Of a stretch of DNA of 12,120 nucleotides, positions 1-7,207 are shown piece by piece. The notes beneath the pieces are model-generated. The model had not been told where the DNA came from and ran no database searches. It saw only the letters and a list, made by a program, of their open reading frames with translations. The stretch is from assembly GCA_041623895.1 (NCBI GenBank), contig JBFJVZ010000232.1, positions 1 through 12,120 of the forward strand, read 5' to 3'. Position numbers and translations under genes: made by a program. This DNA comes from JBFJVZ01 sp041623895 (GTDB taxonomy: Bacteria; Planctomycetota; Planctomycetia; Pirellulales; Pirellulaceae). Position 1 is the first letter of the stretch. The number at the start of each line of letters is the position of its first letter.

Positions 1-168
1 ACTCTTATCAGCCGCAGTGCCTTAGTACGCGGTTAATGCGGCGCAAAACGAACAAACCGAGAGCTAAAGGTCCAGCGGCTAATGAGACGGCGAGTTACGG
101 CGTTTTAACCCAAACGTGGCGTTTTCCAGCTAATAGCCGCCGGCGGCGCCCGCTACTTCCCGGCAGCA
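1..168. other. Intergenic stretch, no gene supported
   Basis: This is the region downstream of the minus-strand hydrolase stop. Short open frames cross it, but none has protein-like composition or a ribosome binding site. It contains a perfect 12-bp palindrome, GCCGCCGGCGGC at 136-147, which has no loop and no T-run, so it is not a convincing terminator. A neighbouring gene may begin beyond the left edge. Confidence 0.5.
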
Positions 169-2340
169 TCATTGTTGCAATGTTTGTCTCATGCCAGCCA
201 GTAATTCTTCTCTATTTTCGTGCCAGCGAAGCGAGCTTTCTGCACTCGCCGCTTCGGATACCTGCCGCACGACGTTACTTTTGGATCCAACGATGTCGAC
301 TTTTCCGGGAACGCAAAGCGACAACAATCCGTCAACGTCCAGGTACTTCACCGCGCCGGGAACAAACATCGGGTCGTCGTGTTCGGTCAATGACTGAAAG
401 CGAAATCCACCCATGTCGATGAACGTTCGATTGATCGCTTCGCCCATTTGGCTGCGGGCAGCGGCAGCAATGGCTCCAGCGTGTTTGCCGAGACCGACCA
501 GATGCACTGTAGACGATTCGGATTTCGCATACTTAGCCAACGTCAAAACGTCGTGAACTCGTTTGACGAAAAGCGTGTGGTTGTATCCGTAGGTGTAACC
601 GGCAAAACGATGCCAGCCGGCTTTGCCATCTTGCTGGTACCACATCGGTTGTTTTTCCAGCGGTTCGCCGGTCTCAGTGAACTCACCTTGCCCCACCAGG
701 TCCGCCGAGACGACGGTGTAGCCGCCGCGCAAAAGTTCGGCAACCGCCGGAACGACTTCGTCGCCGTCAAATAATCCTGATTTGCCGTTATCGGTTACCC
801 AAATCACAACACCCTTTTCAATGCCATTGACTTGCTGCAATTTTGCCATCGGTAACTGTTCACCAGCAGAGGTGTGGTCTAAACGTCCCAGTGAGAGAAT
901 GAAACCGGCGTAATTGGTCTGTTCGGTTTGCGAGAAGTTGACGTCGGAAACTTGATCGAAAGTACGGCCCAGAATGGTTTCCCAGGCACCGCCGACAACA
1001 CGACGGTATTCTGTCAGTTGCTCCGGCGCGTCCGGGATCAAGGCTGCCATTCGTTCGTCGGAATCCTTGGTTGCCAGTGCAATGATCTTGACTTCGTGAG
1101 GGTCGCCGACCGCGTCGCCACTCGGTGCCGAATGATCAGCGGTCCAAACCGTCGCCTCTTCTTTCGTCAGCGGAACGAAATCACGTTCCAGAATCGGATC
1201 GCTGAATCCCAACTTGAAATGACGATTGAAAAAGCCATACATCACGGTGCGGTTGACGTGATTGTAATTGTGGGCGAATTGAATGTTGAACGCGGCGGTG
1301 AGACGATCTTTGTGCCCGAGCTTTGAATACAACTCGCGGAGATCCGGGTAGCCTTTCGTTTCCAGTTCCACGGTCCAATCGTCGGCGGCGGTCAGCCCAA
1401 GCGGTCGCGGAGCTGTTGCAGCGGCAATGTCGATGTTTCCTTGGTCGATTCGCATGTAGCAGGCATTTTCGCAAGTGCAGCCGCCTTGCATCGACGTCGA
1501 TACCATCACGCACGGCATCGCGGCGGCGATGCGATCATCGATTGCAGCGATGATCATCGACTGCGTGCCCCCACCGCTGGCGCCGGTAACTCCGAGCCGA
1601 GTGGGATCGGTGTCATCAAGCTGCAACAGAAAATCGATCGCGCGGATCGAGTTCCACGTCTGCAGCCCCATCATACTCTGCAAACGCAATTCGGCTTGAG
1701 TGCTAAAGAATCCCCAATTCTGTTCACGGTCTAGATGCGACCACTCGTCGGGTCGATGTCCGATTTGGATCGAATCTGCGTTACCCGTCATGTCGTAAAC
1801 AAAAACAAGGCAACCCATGCGAGCAAGCTGAACCGCGCGTGCCTGAATGGGATAGCGACCACCAACTTCGAACTTCTCTGCGCCGCTTTCCAGGTCTTTC
1901 CGAATTTGTGCTTCACCGGCATCGTAGAAGCGACCATTGCGCCAATGCCCGTGCGGCGACAAGACGGCAGGAAAGGGTCCCGATTTGCCTTTTGGCCGAT
2001 ACAGACTGCCGGTCACAAAGTGCCCGGGAATCGATTCAAAGAAGACCCGGTCCACCACGTAATCATCGCGCTCGACGCGTCCGTGAATCACGGCGTTCAA
2101 ATCCGGCTTAGAGGGCATCGGCCAGAGACCTTGCGAAATCAAGATCCGCCGCCGGATTTCCGCCTGCCGCCGCGGCCACTGGTCAATGTCAACTCGCTTG
2201 AAGGGAAAGTAACTATTCAGGTTTCGTAATTCGCCCAGCCGCTGATCTTGCGGACGCTCCTGAACCAGAACAACGGAAGCTTCCTGACAGAAAGCAGTTG
2301 AGAAAGCCGCAGAGATGATCAAAGCAAATATCGCGCGCAT
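169..2340 (-). CDS. Secreted tandem alpha/beta hydrolase (acetyl-xylan-esterase/dienelactone-hydrolase-like)
   Basis: A 723-aa exported hydrolase, probably an esterase or peptidase-like enzyme of the alpha/beta hydrolase superfamily; the substrate is unknown. The ATG at 2340 is preferred over upstream in-frame ATGs because GAGGAG lies 8 nt before it and it opens directly into a signal peptide (about residues 1-18, ending AAFSTAFCQ). In the first domain (about 90-380) I see the oxyanion-type HG at 130-131, a nucleophile elbow GASGG with Ser255, a candidate acid Asp320/321 in AADDW, and a candidate His357 or His361 in FAHNYNH. The GGCTCENA motif (286-293) is typical of planctomycetal members of this family, from memory. 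A second hydrolase-like domain (about 500-700) has the strand-turn pattern YTVVSADLVGQGEF, but its elbow reads GLGKH, so the nucleophile is absent. The gene lies 126 bp downstream of the TPR-redoxin gene on the same strand. Fold assignment is confident; substrate is not. Confidence 0.85.
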   Translation of the reverse strand: MRAIFALIISAAFSTAFCQEASVVLVQERPQDQRLGELRNLNSYFPFKRVDIDQWPRRQAEIRRRILISQGLWPMPSKPDLNAVIHGRVERDDYVVDRVFFESIPGHFVTGSLYRPKGKSGPFPAVLSPHGHWRNGRFYDAGEAQIRKDLESGAEKFEVGGRYPIQARAVQLARMGCLVFVYDMTGNADSIQIGHRPDEWSHLDREQNWGFFSTQAELRLQSMMGLQTWNSIRAIDFLLQLDDTDPTRLGVTGASGGGTQSMIIAAIDDRIAAAMPCVMVSTSMQGGCTCENACYMRIDQGNIDIAAATAPRPLGLTAADDWTVELETKGYPDLRELYSKLGHKDRLTAAFNIQFAHNYNHVNRTVMYGFFNRHFKLGFSDPILERDFVPLTKEEATVWTADHSAPSGDAVGDPHEVKIIALATKDSDERMAALIPDAPEQLTEYRRVVGGAWETILGRTFDQVSDVNFSQTEQTNYAGFILSLGRLDHTSAGEQLPMAKLQQVNGIEKGVVIWVTDNGKSGLFDGDEVVPAVAELLRGGYTVVSADLVGQGEFTETGEPLEKQPMWYQQDGKAGWHRFAGYTYGYNHTLFVKRVHDVLTLAKYAKSESSTVHLVGLGKHAGAIAAAARSQMGEAINRTFIDMGGFRFQSLTEHDDPMFVPGAVKYLDVDGLLSLCVPGKVDIVGSKSNVVRQVSEAASAESSLRWHENREELLAGMRQTLQQ

Positions 2341-2466
2341 CGAAGAACTCCTCGTCATCGGGTCGGTGAGCAACATCGTACCTTAAGCCGCCTATGGCAA
2401 GTTGCGGATTGGTGCAAGACAACCGGCATTACGTCCCACGGCAAGAAAAAATGTGATTCCCGACGA

Positions 2467-4767
2467 TCACGGTAACGCCAATAGCCGCTTCGATTCTTCG
2501 ATGACAAAGTCAGCGGCGGTGAAGGGTTCGTGGCTGATGTCTTGCCAGCGGACGCGATCTTGGGCGTCGATCAGAAACGTGCCGTGCAGTGGCTGATCCT
2601 CAAAGTCGTCCCAGCAGCGAAACTTTTTGAACACCTCGTGCTCGGGGTCGGCCAACAAGGGAATCGCCAACGGTTTGTCAAAGTCCTTGAGGCCGGCGTT
2701 TAGCTGTTCGGTGTCTTCGCTGCTGATCGCCACCACGTCGATGCCCAACTTGCGGAATTCATCAAGCTTAGGAGCGAAGGCGTGAAGCTGTTCCACGCAG
2801 TGAAGACAACCGAAGCCGAGATAAAAAATCACCAGTCTTGATCGTCCGTCGAACTGAGCGCTGGAAGTCAGTTCACCGTCGGGCAAAGTTGCTTCCCACG
2901 ATGGGGCGACGTAAGGTTGCCAACGAAACGGTCCCAATTCGTCCAGCGGTGGTCGATCGCCCAGGTCTTCCGCCGGTTCGGGTGCGATCCGCCAGTCACC
3001 CTGGATGCCGGCGGCTGCGGCGACCGGAGCCAGTTTGGCCAGCATCGGCGTGTCAATGTCCGCCTGGCCGGCCAATTTGCGGAGCTCCTGGAAATGTTTT
3101 TTTGCCGCCTCCTTGTCACCTTTGCGCCACAACAAATCCACCAAGACCGCCGTTGGTCGCACCTGATTCTTGCCACTATTGACCGCGTTTTCGGCCAGTT
3201 TGATCGCGGCGGGCAGATCGCCCGCATCGGCCAACCACTGAGCCTGCATCAGCGAATTGAGTTTGGCGGTTTTGGCCAGCCGCTTGAGTGCAGCGACGTC
3301 TTTGCGATGCGTTGCCGCGGCGGCAGCGGCGCGGGCGATCAACGGTTTCAGGCTTTCGATCTGTTTTTTGAGCTCGTCAACAGTAGGTTGTTCTTGCTCG
3401 TCGTCGTTGCTTTGCCCTTCCTTGTCGCCGGATTCACTGCGGCCATCAGCCAAATCCAATTTCTGCTTTTGCAGTGCGATTCGTCGTCGCCGCAGCGAAC
3501 GCAATGTCTTGGCGGCCCGCGGCTGGTCGGCGGTCATGAAGCGGGCGACGGACAGCCAGCTGAGCCATTCTGCTTGCTCAGTCTTGTCACTGGTTGGCGG
3601 CAAGTAGTGTCCGCCCGATTCGGCGATCAGTTCGTCCCACAATCCGAATTCCGTCAAGGTTTGCAGCAGTCGCTGGCGGCCGTATTTGTAACTGCCGCGT
3701 TTTTCCAGCGAGTTGTAGTTTGGATGTCGAGGCAGGGAAATCAGATTGCGAGACAAGTCGAGCGCATCGCGCACTCGCCCAACGAAAATCAAGTTGCGGA
3801 CGAGCCATTCGTTGTTGTGGGCAAAGTTATGGATCTGATCCGGCATCAATCGAGCTCGGATCATGTGTGCATGATCGACGCGCGCGGACGCCTCTTGTTG
3901 CCAGGCCGCGTCGCCGTATCGTTTTAGTTTGGAATAGATATGCCCCGGCATGTGCCACATGTGGGCTATTCCGGGGCTGGATGGGCCGCACTTTGCTGCG
4001 GATTGGAGAGCGTTGTCCGGACGCGGGGAGTCCCACAAATGAATGCGATAATGATGCGCCGGATGCATCGGATTGACGGCAAAGATTTCGCCTAACAGGG
4101 CGTTGACCGCGTAATGGCTGGTCAGTTTGACGCCATAGCGGTTGGCTTGCCAAAGATGGACGACGATAAAAGCTTTTGCCTCGATGTCGTCAGGAAACTC
4201 GTGCAGGATTTTTTCCAAATCAGCAACGTACCGCTCGGATCTTTTCTTCTTTGCTTCACGCTCAGCATCTTTGTCTGCTTCGGAGTCCTTCTCGCCACCG
4301 TTTTTGGCTTTTGGGATCAAGCGATCGAGAGCTTCGATGTACAGACGTTCGCGGCGACTGGTGTTCTTGTTTCGCCGCTTCATGGCCTCGTCGATCAAAC
4401 CGCGTGCCCGGCTTTGGTTGTTGACGTTGGCCATCGCCATTCCCCAATAGGCAGTTGCCAAATCGGGATCTTCTTTGGCAGCCTGGCGAAACGATCTTTC
4501 CGCTTCCAGGAACCAGAAACCGTGTAACTGAGCGATGCCTTGCTGGATGAACTTTTGCGCCGTCTCTGACTTGGTTGACGTGTCAAAATCGATCTTTGCC
4601 ATCCCGGGCATCAGCACTGCGGCTTGACGTGGTCCTTCATTAAAGGCTTCACCGTGATAACTATGCCCGGCTGTGACTTCGGTTTGATCTTCAGCCCCAG
4701 CGGGCAAGGCGATCAGCAAGATAGGCACAACAACAATAATTGAACGCGAAAAAAGCCAGTTGTTCAT
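2467..4767 (-). CDS. Exported TPR protein with C-terminal peroxiredoxin/thioredoxin-like domain
   Basis: A 766-aa protein with an N-terminal signal peptide or anchor (hydrophobic residues 9-21, then LPAGAED), so it probably acts in the periplasm or paryphoplasm. The N-terminal half is helical with TPR-like repeats: residues 68-115 contain the FLEAERSFRQAAKEDPD type of helix pair, and further repeats lie around 180-240, 270-300 and 505-565. Conserved-looking histidine motifs occur at 234-243 (MHPAHHYRIH) and 268-277 (AHMWHMPGHI); the same pattern recurs in a known family of TPR proteins. A charged Lys/Asp/Glu-rich linker (154-177) and an acidic stretch (442-460) separate helical blocks. The C-terminus (about 612-766) is an AhpC/TSA-Redoxin-like fold with the CxxC site Cys654-Leu-His-Cys657 in FYLGFGCLHC, followed by VVAISSED and GTFLIDAQ. 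The start is ATG with no SD. A thiol-disulfide or peroxide-linked role is inference. Confidence 0.85.
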   Translation of the reverse strand: MNNWLFSRSIIVVVPILLIALPAGAEDQTEVTAGHSYHGEAFNEGPRQAAVLMPGMAKIDFDTSTKSETAQKFIQQGIAQLHGFWFLEAERSFRQAAKEDPDLATAYWGMAMANVNNQSRARGLIDEAMKRRNKNTSRRERLYIEALDRLIPKAKNGGEKDSEADKDAEREAKKKRSERYVADLEKILHEFPDDIEAKAFIVVHLWQANRYGVKLTSHYAVNALLGEIFAVNPMHPAHHYRIHLWDSPRPDNALQSAAKCGPSSPGIAHMWHMPGHIYSKLKRYGDAAWQQEASARVDHAHMIRARLMPDQIHNFAHNNEWLVRNLIFVGRVRDALDLSRNLISLPRHPNYNSLEKRGSYKYGRQRLLQTLTEFGLWDELIAESGGHYLPPTSDKTEQAEWLSWLSVARFMTADQPRAAKTLRSLRRRRIALQKQKLDLADGRSESGDKEGQSNDDEQEQPTVDELKKQIESLKPLIARAAAAAATHRKDVAALKRLAKTAKLNSLMQAQWLADAGDLPAAIKLAENAVNSGKNQVRPTAVLVDLLWRKGDKEAAKKHFQELRKLAGQADIDTPMLAKLAPVAAAAGIQGDWRIAPEPAEDLGDRPPLDELGPFRWQPYVAPSWEATLPDGELTSSAQFDGRSRLVIFYLGFGCLHCVEQLHAFAPKLDEFRKLGIDVVAISSEDTEQLNAGLKDFDKPLAIPLLADPEHEVFKKFRCWDDFEDQPLHGTFLIDAQDRVRWQDISHEPFTAADFVIEESKRLLALP

Positions 4768-4816
4768 GGACGAGGTGGTACAGGAAGGCGGGCAAGAGGC
4801 GGGGAGGGTAGCCGCT

Positions 4817-4833
4817 CATTGTAATCGACAATG
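4817..4833. promoter_or_regulatory. 17-nt inverted repeat upstream of the TPR-redoxin gene
   Basis: CATTGT and ACAATG form perfect 6-bp arms around a 5-nt centre, ending about 50 bp before the TPR-redoxin ATG on the minus strand. The position would suit an operator or a leader hairpin, but a repeat this short can arise by chance and no promoter boxes are clear. Confidence 0.2.
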
Positions 4834-4900
4834 CAGATTCGTCCGCCCCAAGCGACATGGAACGGACGGACAATTCGTCCGGGCTGCGAGTCGAACCGGC

Positions 4901-5161
4901 TCACCCCTCGTAGGGGACGATTTCGGCGGTGTAGCCAACGCTATAACCGAATTCGTGCGCGTACGCGACCGCCGTTCGCCGGAGCGGAAATCGTGTCGCG
5001 TATTGGCTGGGGCACCACTGGCCGGTCCCGATTTGCAAGTAGCGGCCGGGTAGCCCGCCATCGGGTGATCGCTGCTGGATCAGCCAGCCGGTCTCTGTCG
5101 CTTCCCCATGTTTTTCGTCCCCAGGTTCTTCGAATCCGTCTGCTCGATCTTCGTTGCACAT
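4901..5161 (-). CDS. Small conserved-looking protein of unknown function (86 aa)
   Basis: I do not recognise this gene. The ATG at 5161 is preferred over one 39 bp upstream because GAGG sits 6 nt before it (TGAGGCACACG-ATG). The first 22 residues are charged and low in hydrophobicity (MCNEDRADGFEEPGDEKHG), so there is no signal peptide. The remainder is compact and aromatic-rich: GWLIQQ (25-30), GRYLQIGTGQW (39-49), ATRFPLRRTAVAYAHEFGY (55-73). The order W, RYL, W, then A-RF followed by an A-rich helix resembles small beta-beta-alpha proteins often found in bacteria and phages, which have no assigned function. It stands between the PQQ-propeller gene (96 bp upstream) and the TPR-redoxin gene (133 bp downstream), all on the minus strand. 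A hairpin CCCCT-CGT-AGGGG (4904-4916) overlaps its last codons. Overlapping plus-strand frames look like shadows. Confidence 0.65.
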   Translation of the reverse strand: MCNEDRADGFEEPGDEKHGEATETGWLIQQRSPDGGLPGRYLQIGTGQWCPSQYATRFPLRRTAVAYAHEFGYSVGYTAEIVPYEG

Positions 5162-5257
5162 CGTGTGCCTCACACGTCCGAGGAAAGAGTTGCACCGCAT
5201 GAAAGGATGCCAGACGCGATTGACACGTTAGGTCAATATGCCCAGATTGCAAAAAAG

Positions 5258-6595
5258 CTATTGCGCGGATTCGGCGGCCGAGACGTCCGACAGGCAGACC
5301 AATTGCTCTTGTCGATCCGCTCCTTGCCCGACGCCAATCCGCAAAAACAATTGCCCGTCGGCCACAGCGGGGCTGGCGTAACAATCGTTGCCGAGCTCGT
5401 TTTTGGCAATCAATTGGTACTCTTCCCCGGCGGTTGAGAAAACAAACGTCTCACCTTCCAAATTCGGTACGTACGCCAGGCCATTACAAACGATGGGCGA
5501 CGCGCTAAAGTTGCCCCCTAGCCGCTTTTTCCAGATGACATCGCCCGTGCCCGCGGCCCAACAATAGGCGATGCCATCGTCGGTGACCGCAAACAAATGG
5601 TCTCCGACAACGACCATCGACGGTTCGTAGATTTTCGTTTGGTTCTCCCAAACGCGATTGCCGTCCGCATCCAAGCAAACCGTTTCTTTCTCCGGGTAAC
5701 CGCCGCTGGCGAAGATCAAGTCGCTGCTGCTGACCACGGTGCCACACGTTGCCTCCGACAAACACCGAGTTTTCCAATTCTCGTTTCCGGTTGCCGGGTC
5801 GTAGCTTGCCAGCATGTCACAGCCACTGATCAACAACTGGTCACGACCCCCGACGTTTGCAACGGCGGCACTCGAGTAAGTATCCCTATTCTCGCGGGAA
5901 ACTCGCCAGGCGATCTCGCCGGTCGCGCCGTCCACTGCCGCCAGATAGCCACCGCCGCGATTATCGGCGGCAAAGATGACGAGTGACTTGTAGAGTAACG
6001 GTGACGGAGCGTAACCAAACTTGGAAACGAATTTGCCGATTTCTTTTTGCCAAATGATTTCGCCGTTCAGATCCAACGCGGATGCGATGATCCTGTCGGA
6101 GTTCAGAAATGCGATGAACAGTCGTTCGCCGTCACACGCCAAGGTGCCGTTGGCGTTCGTGCCTTTGGGGTGGATGCTTCGTTTGGACGGGAATCCACCG
6201 CTGTGCAGATCAGTACGCCATTTCAAATCACCACTTTCACGATCAAAGGCGATCACTTGCTGGATCTGTTTGTCCTCCAGTGCCGTCGTCAAATAGACTG
6301 CATTGCCGACGACCACCGGCGAACTGTGTCCGCGGCCAGGCACGTTGGTCCGCCAAACGACGTTGGTTAAATCGTCCCAGTGGGTCAACAACGGTTGGTC
6401 TTCCGCGTGCCCGTCGCCATTGGGACCGCGCCACGCGGGCCATCCTTTGGATGTGCTTGCAGTATCGCGGTCGACCACCGCGACGCCACTTTGTTTCAGC
6501 GAGATTTCACTGACAGGATTTGTCTTGCTGCACCCGATCACGGCGATCGAAAAGGCAAGAAGAACGACTTTGCAAGATAACCACTGACGACTCAT
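5258..6595 (-). CDS. PQQ-like beta-propeller lipoprotein (BamB-like fold)
   Basis: A 445-aa lipoprotein with a seven- or eight-bladed PQQ/WD-type propeller. The ATG at 6595 gives MSRQWLSCK, then a hydrophobic stretch and lipobox VIGC with Cys22, followed by Ser (no Asp at +2), which predicts outer-membrane attachment if usual sorting rules hold. An ATG 12 bp upstream (6607) is possible; neither has an ideal SD, though GGGGAAGG precedes 6595. The WPAWRGP motif (52-58) is the familiar opening of planctomycetal PQQ-like proteins. Blade repeats are visible as VIAFDRESGDLKW, SALDLNGEIIW, AAVDGATGEIAW, ASYDPATGNENW, VCLDADGNRVW and YCWAAGTGDVIW, each with the hydrophobic-D-x-x-x-G-x-x-x-W signature. 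There are no quinoprotein dehydrogenase features, so a structural or binding role is more likely than catalysis. It is the first of four genes in this direction. Confidence 0.9.
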   Translation of the reverse strand: MSRQWLSCKVVLLAFSIAVIGCSKTNPVSEISLKQSGVAVVDRDTASTSKGWPAWRGPNGDGHAEDQPLLTHWDDLTNVVWRTNVPGRGHSSPVVVGNAVYLTTALEDKQIQQVIAFDRESGDLKWRTDLHSGGFPSKRSIHPKGTNANGTLACDGERLFIAFLNSDRIIASALDLNGEIIWQKEIGKFVSKFGYAPSPLLYKSLVIFAADNRGGGYLAAVDGATGEIAWRVSRENRDTYSSAAVANVGGRDQLLISGCDMLASYDPATGNENWKTRCLSEATCGTVVSSSDLIFASGGYPEKETVCLDADGNRVWENQTKIYEPSMVVVGDHLFAVTDDGIAYCWAAGTGDVIWKKRLGGNFSASPIVCNGLAYVPNLEGETFVFSTAGEEYQLIAKNELGNDCYASPAVADGQLFLRIGVGQGADRQEQLVCLSDVSAAESAQ

Positions 6596-6635
6596 TTCCT
6601 TCCCCATGAAACCCAAATGATGACTCCCGACTGCT

Positions 6636-6651
6636 GTTGGCGACCGCCAAC
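6636..6651. promoter_or_regulatory. Perfect 7-bp-arm palindrome in a divergent promoter region
   Basis: GTTGGCG-AC-CGCCAAC lies about 41 bp upstream of the PQQ-propeller start and 133 bp upstream of the small membrane protein. It could be a repressor operator in the divergent region or a hairpin in the propeller-gene leader. No clear -35/-10 pair was seen beside it. Confidence 0.35.
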
Positions 6652-6783
6652 GAATAATGCTAGCACGGTTTCGCACTTGTCCTTTCGACCGCGGTGATGC
6701 TAATGCTTGAAATCGAAGCGAGGCCGTGAGGACGCCCGCTTGATTCAACCGCCCAAACACGATTACGAACGGAAGCCTTCGCG

Positions 6784-7110
6784 ATGCGTACGATTTTTGT
6801 CCTTGGAATTCTGTTGATTTGTGCTTTTTTGGCTGGCTGGTTCACCATCGATCGCGATGACGAGGGCACCACCATCCGTATTAATCGCGACGAAATCCGG
6901 GGTGATGCTCGACAGGCGATCGAACACGGTCGCGAATTCCTGGATCGAGACGGCCAGCGGGTAACCAGCGAGCAGGTCGCCCAGCAGCCAAACCAGCCCT
7001 ACGGTGATAACGCACCAGCAACCTACGATCCACCGGTAAATCAGTATCAGCAGCAACCTCCGCTCGATCCACGCTACCAGGATTCCGGCTATCAGCCGCG
7101 AACGTATTGA
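6784..7110 (+). CDS. Small membrane-anchored protein with Pro/Gln/Tyr-rich tail (108 aa)
   Basis: Function unknown. The ATG follows GGAAG at 8 nt. Residues 3-20 (IFVLGILLICAFLAGWF) form one transmembrane helix, with the single N-terminal Arg suggesting the tail faces outward. A charged segment follows, TIDRDDEGTTIRINRDEIR (21-39), predicted to be a beta hairpin, then an amphipathic helix RQAIEHGREFLDRDGQRV (43-60), then a low-complexity tail rich in Gln, Pro, Tyr and Asp. The TM plus INRDEIR pattern reminds me of small planctomycetal hypothetical proteins, but I cannot name a family. It is divergent from the PQQ-propeller gene and convergent with the GTPase gene, so it is probably transcribed alone. 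The opposite strand also has an open frame (7197-6763), but only this strand has the SD and a sensible anchor-plus-soluble layout. Confidence 0.75.
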   Translation: MRTIFVLGILLICAFLAGWFTIDRDDEGTTIRINRDEIRGDARQAIEHGREFLDRDGQRVTSEQVAQQPNQPYGDNAPATYDPPVNQYQQQPPLDPRYQDSGYQPRTY

Positions 7111-7147
7111 AAGCCAGCACGATTTTTTTGGTAATCTGCTGCTCTTT

Positions 7148-7162
7148 CGGTGAAAAACACCG
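7148..7162. terminator. Weak hairpin between convergent genes
   Basis: CGGTG-AAAAA-CACCG lies in the 97-bp gap between the convergent small membrane protein and GTPase genes. A second possible stem, GGCC (7179-7182) with GGCC (7192-7195), is followed by a 7-T run at 7202-7208. Either could help end the plus-strand transcript, but both stems are short, so this is a tentative call. Confidence 0.25.
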
Positions 7163-7207
7163 TTCGGATGGTTAACCCGGCCGTGCGCGCAGGCCAATTG
7201 ATTTTTT

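Noticed and set aside
136..147. GCCGCCGGCGGC palindrome as terminator of the hydrolase gene
   Set aside because: There is no loop and no T-run on either strand; it is expected at some frequency in GC-rich DNA.
36..422. 128-codon plus-strand frame at the left edge
   Set aside because: Arg-rich composition, no SD, and it runs antisense into the end of the hydrolase gene.
1735..2229. 164-codon plus-strand frame
   Set aside because: Antisense to the hydrolase N-terminal domain, which has clear family motifs in the minus frame.
2917..3927. 336-codon plus-strand open frame
   Set aside because: It is antisense to the TPR-redoxin gene, whose frame has a signal peptide, TPR pattern and redoxin motifs. 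The plus-strand translation has no recognisable domain.
6763..7197. 144-codon minus-strand frame with hydrophobic stretches
   Set aside because: Its hydrophobic segments come from the complement of Gln/Pro/Tyr codons of the plus-strand gene. The plus-strand gene has an SD and a coherent layout.
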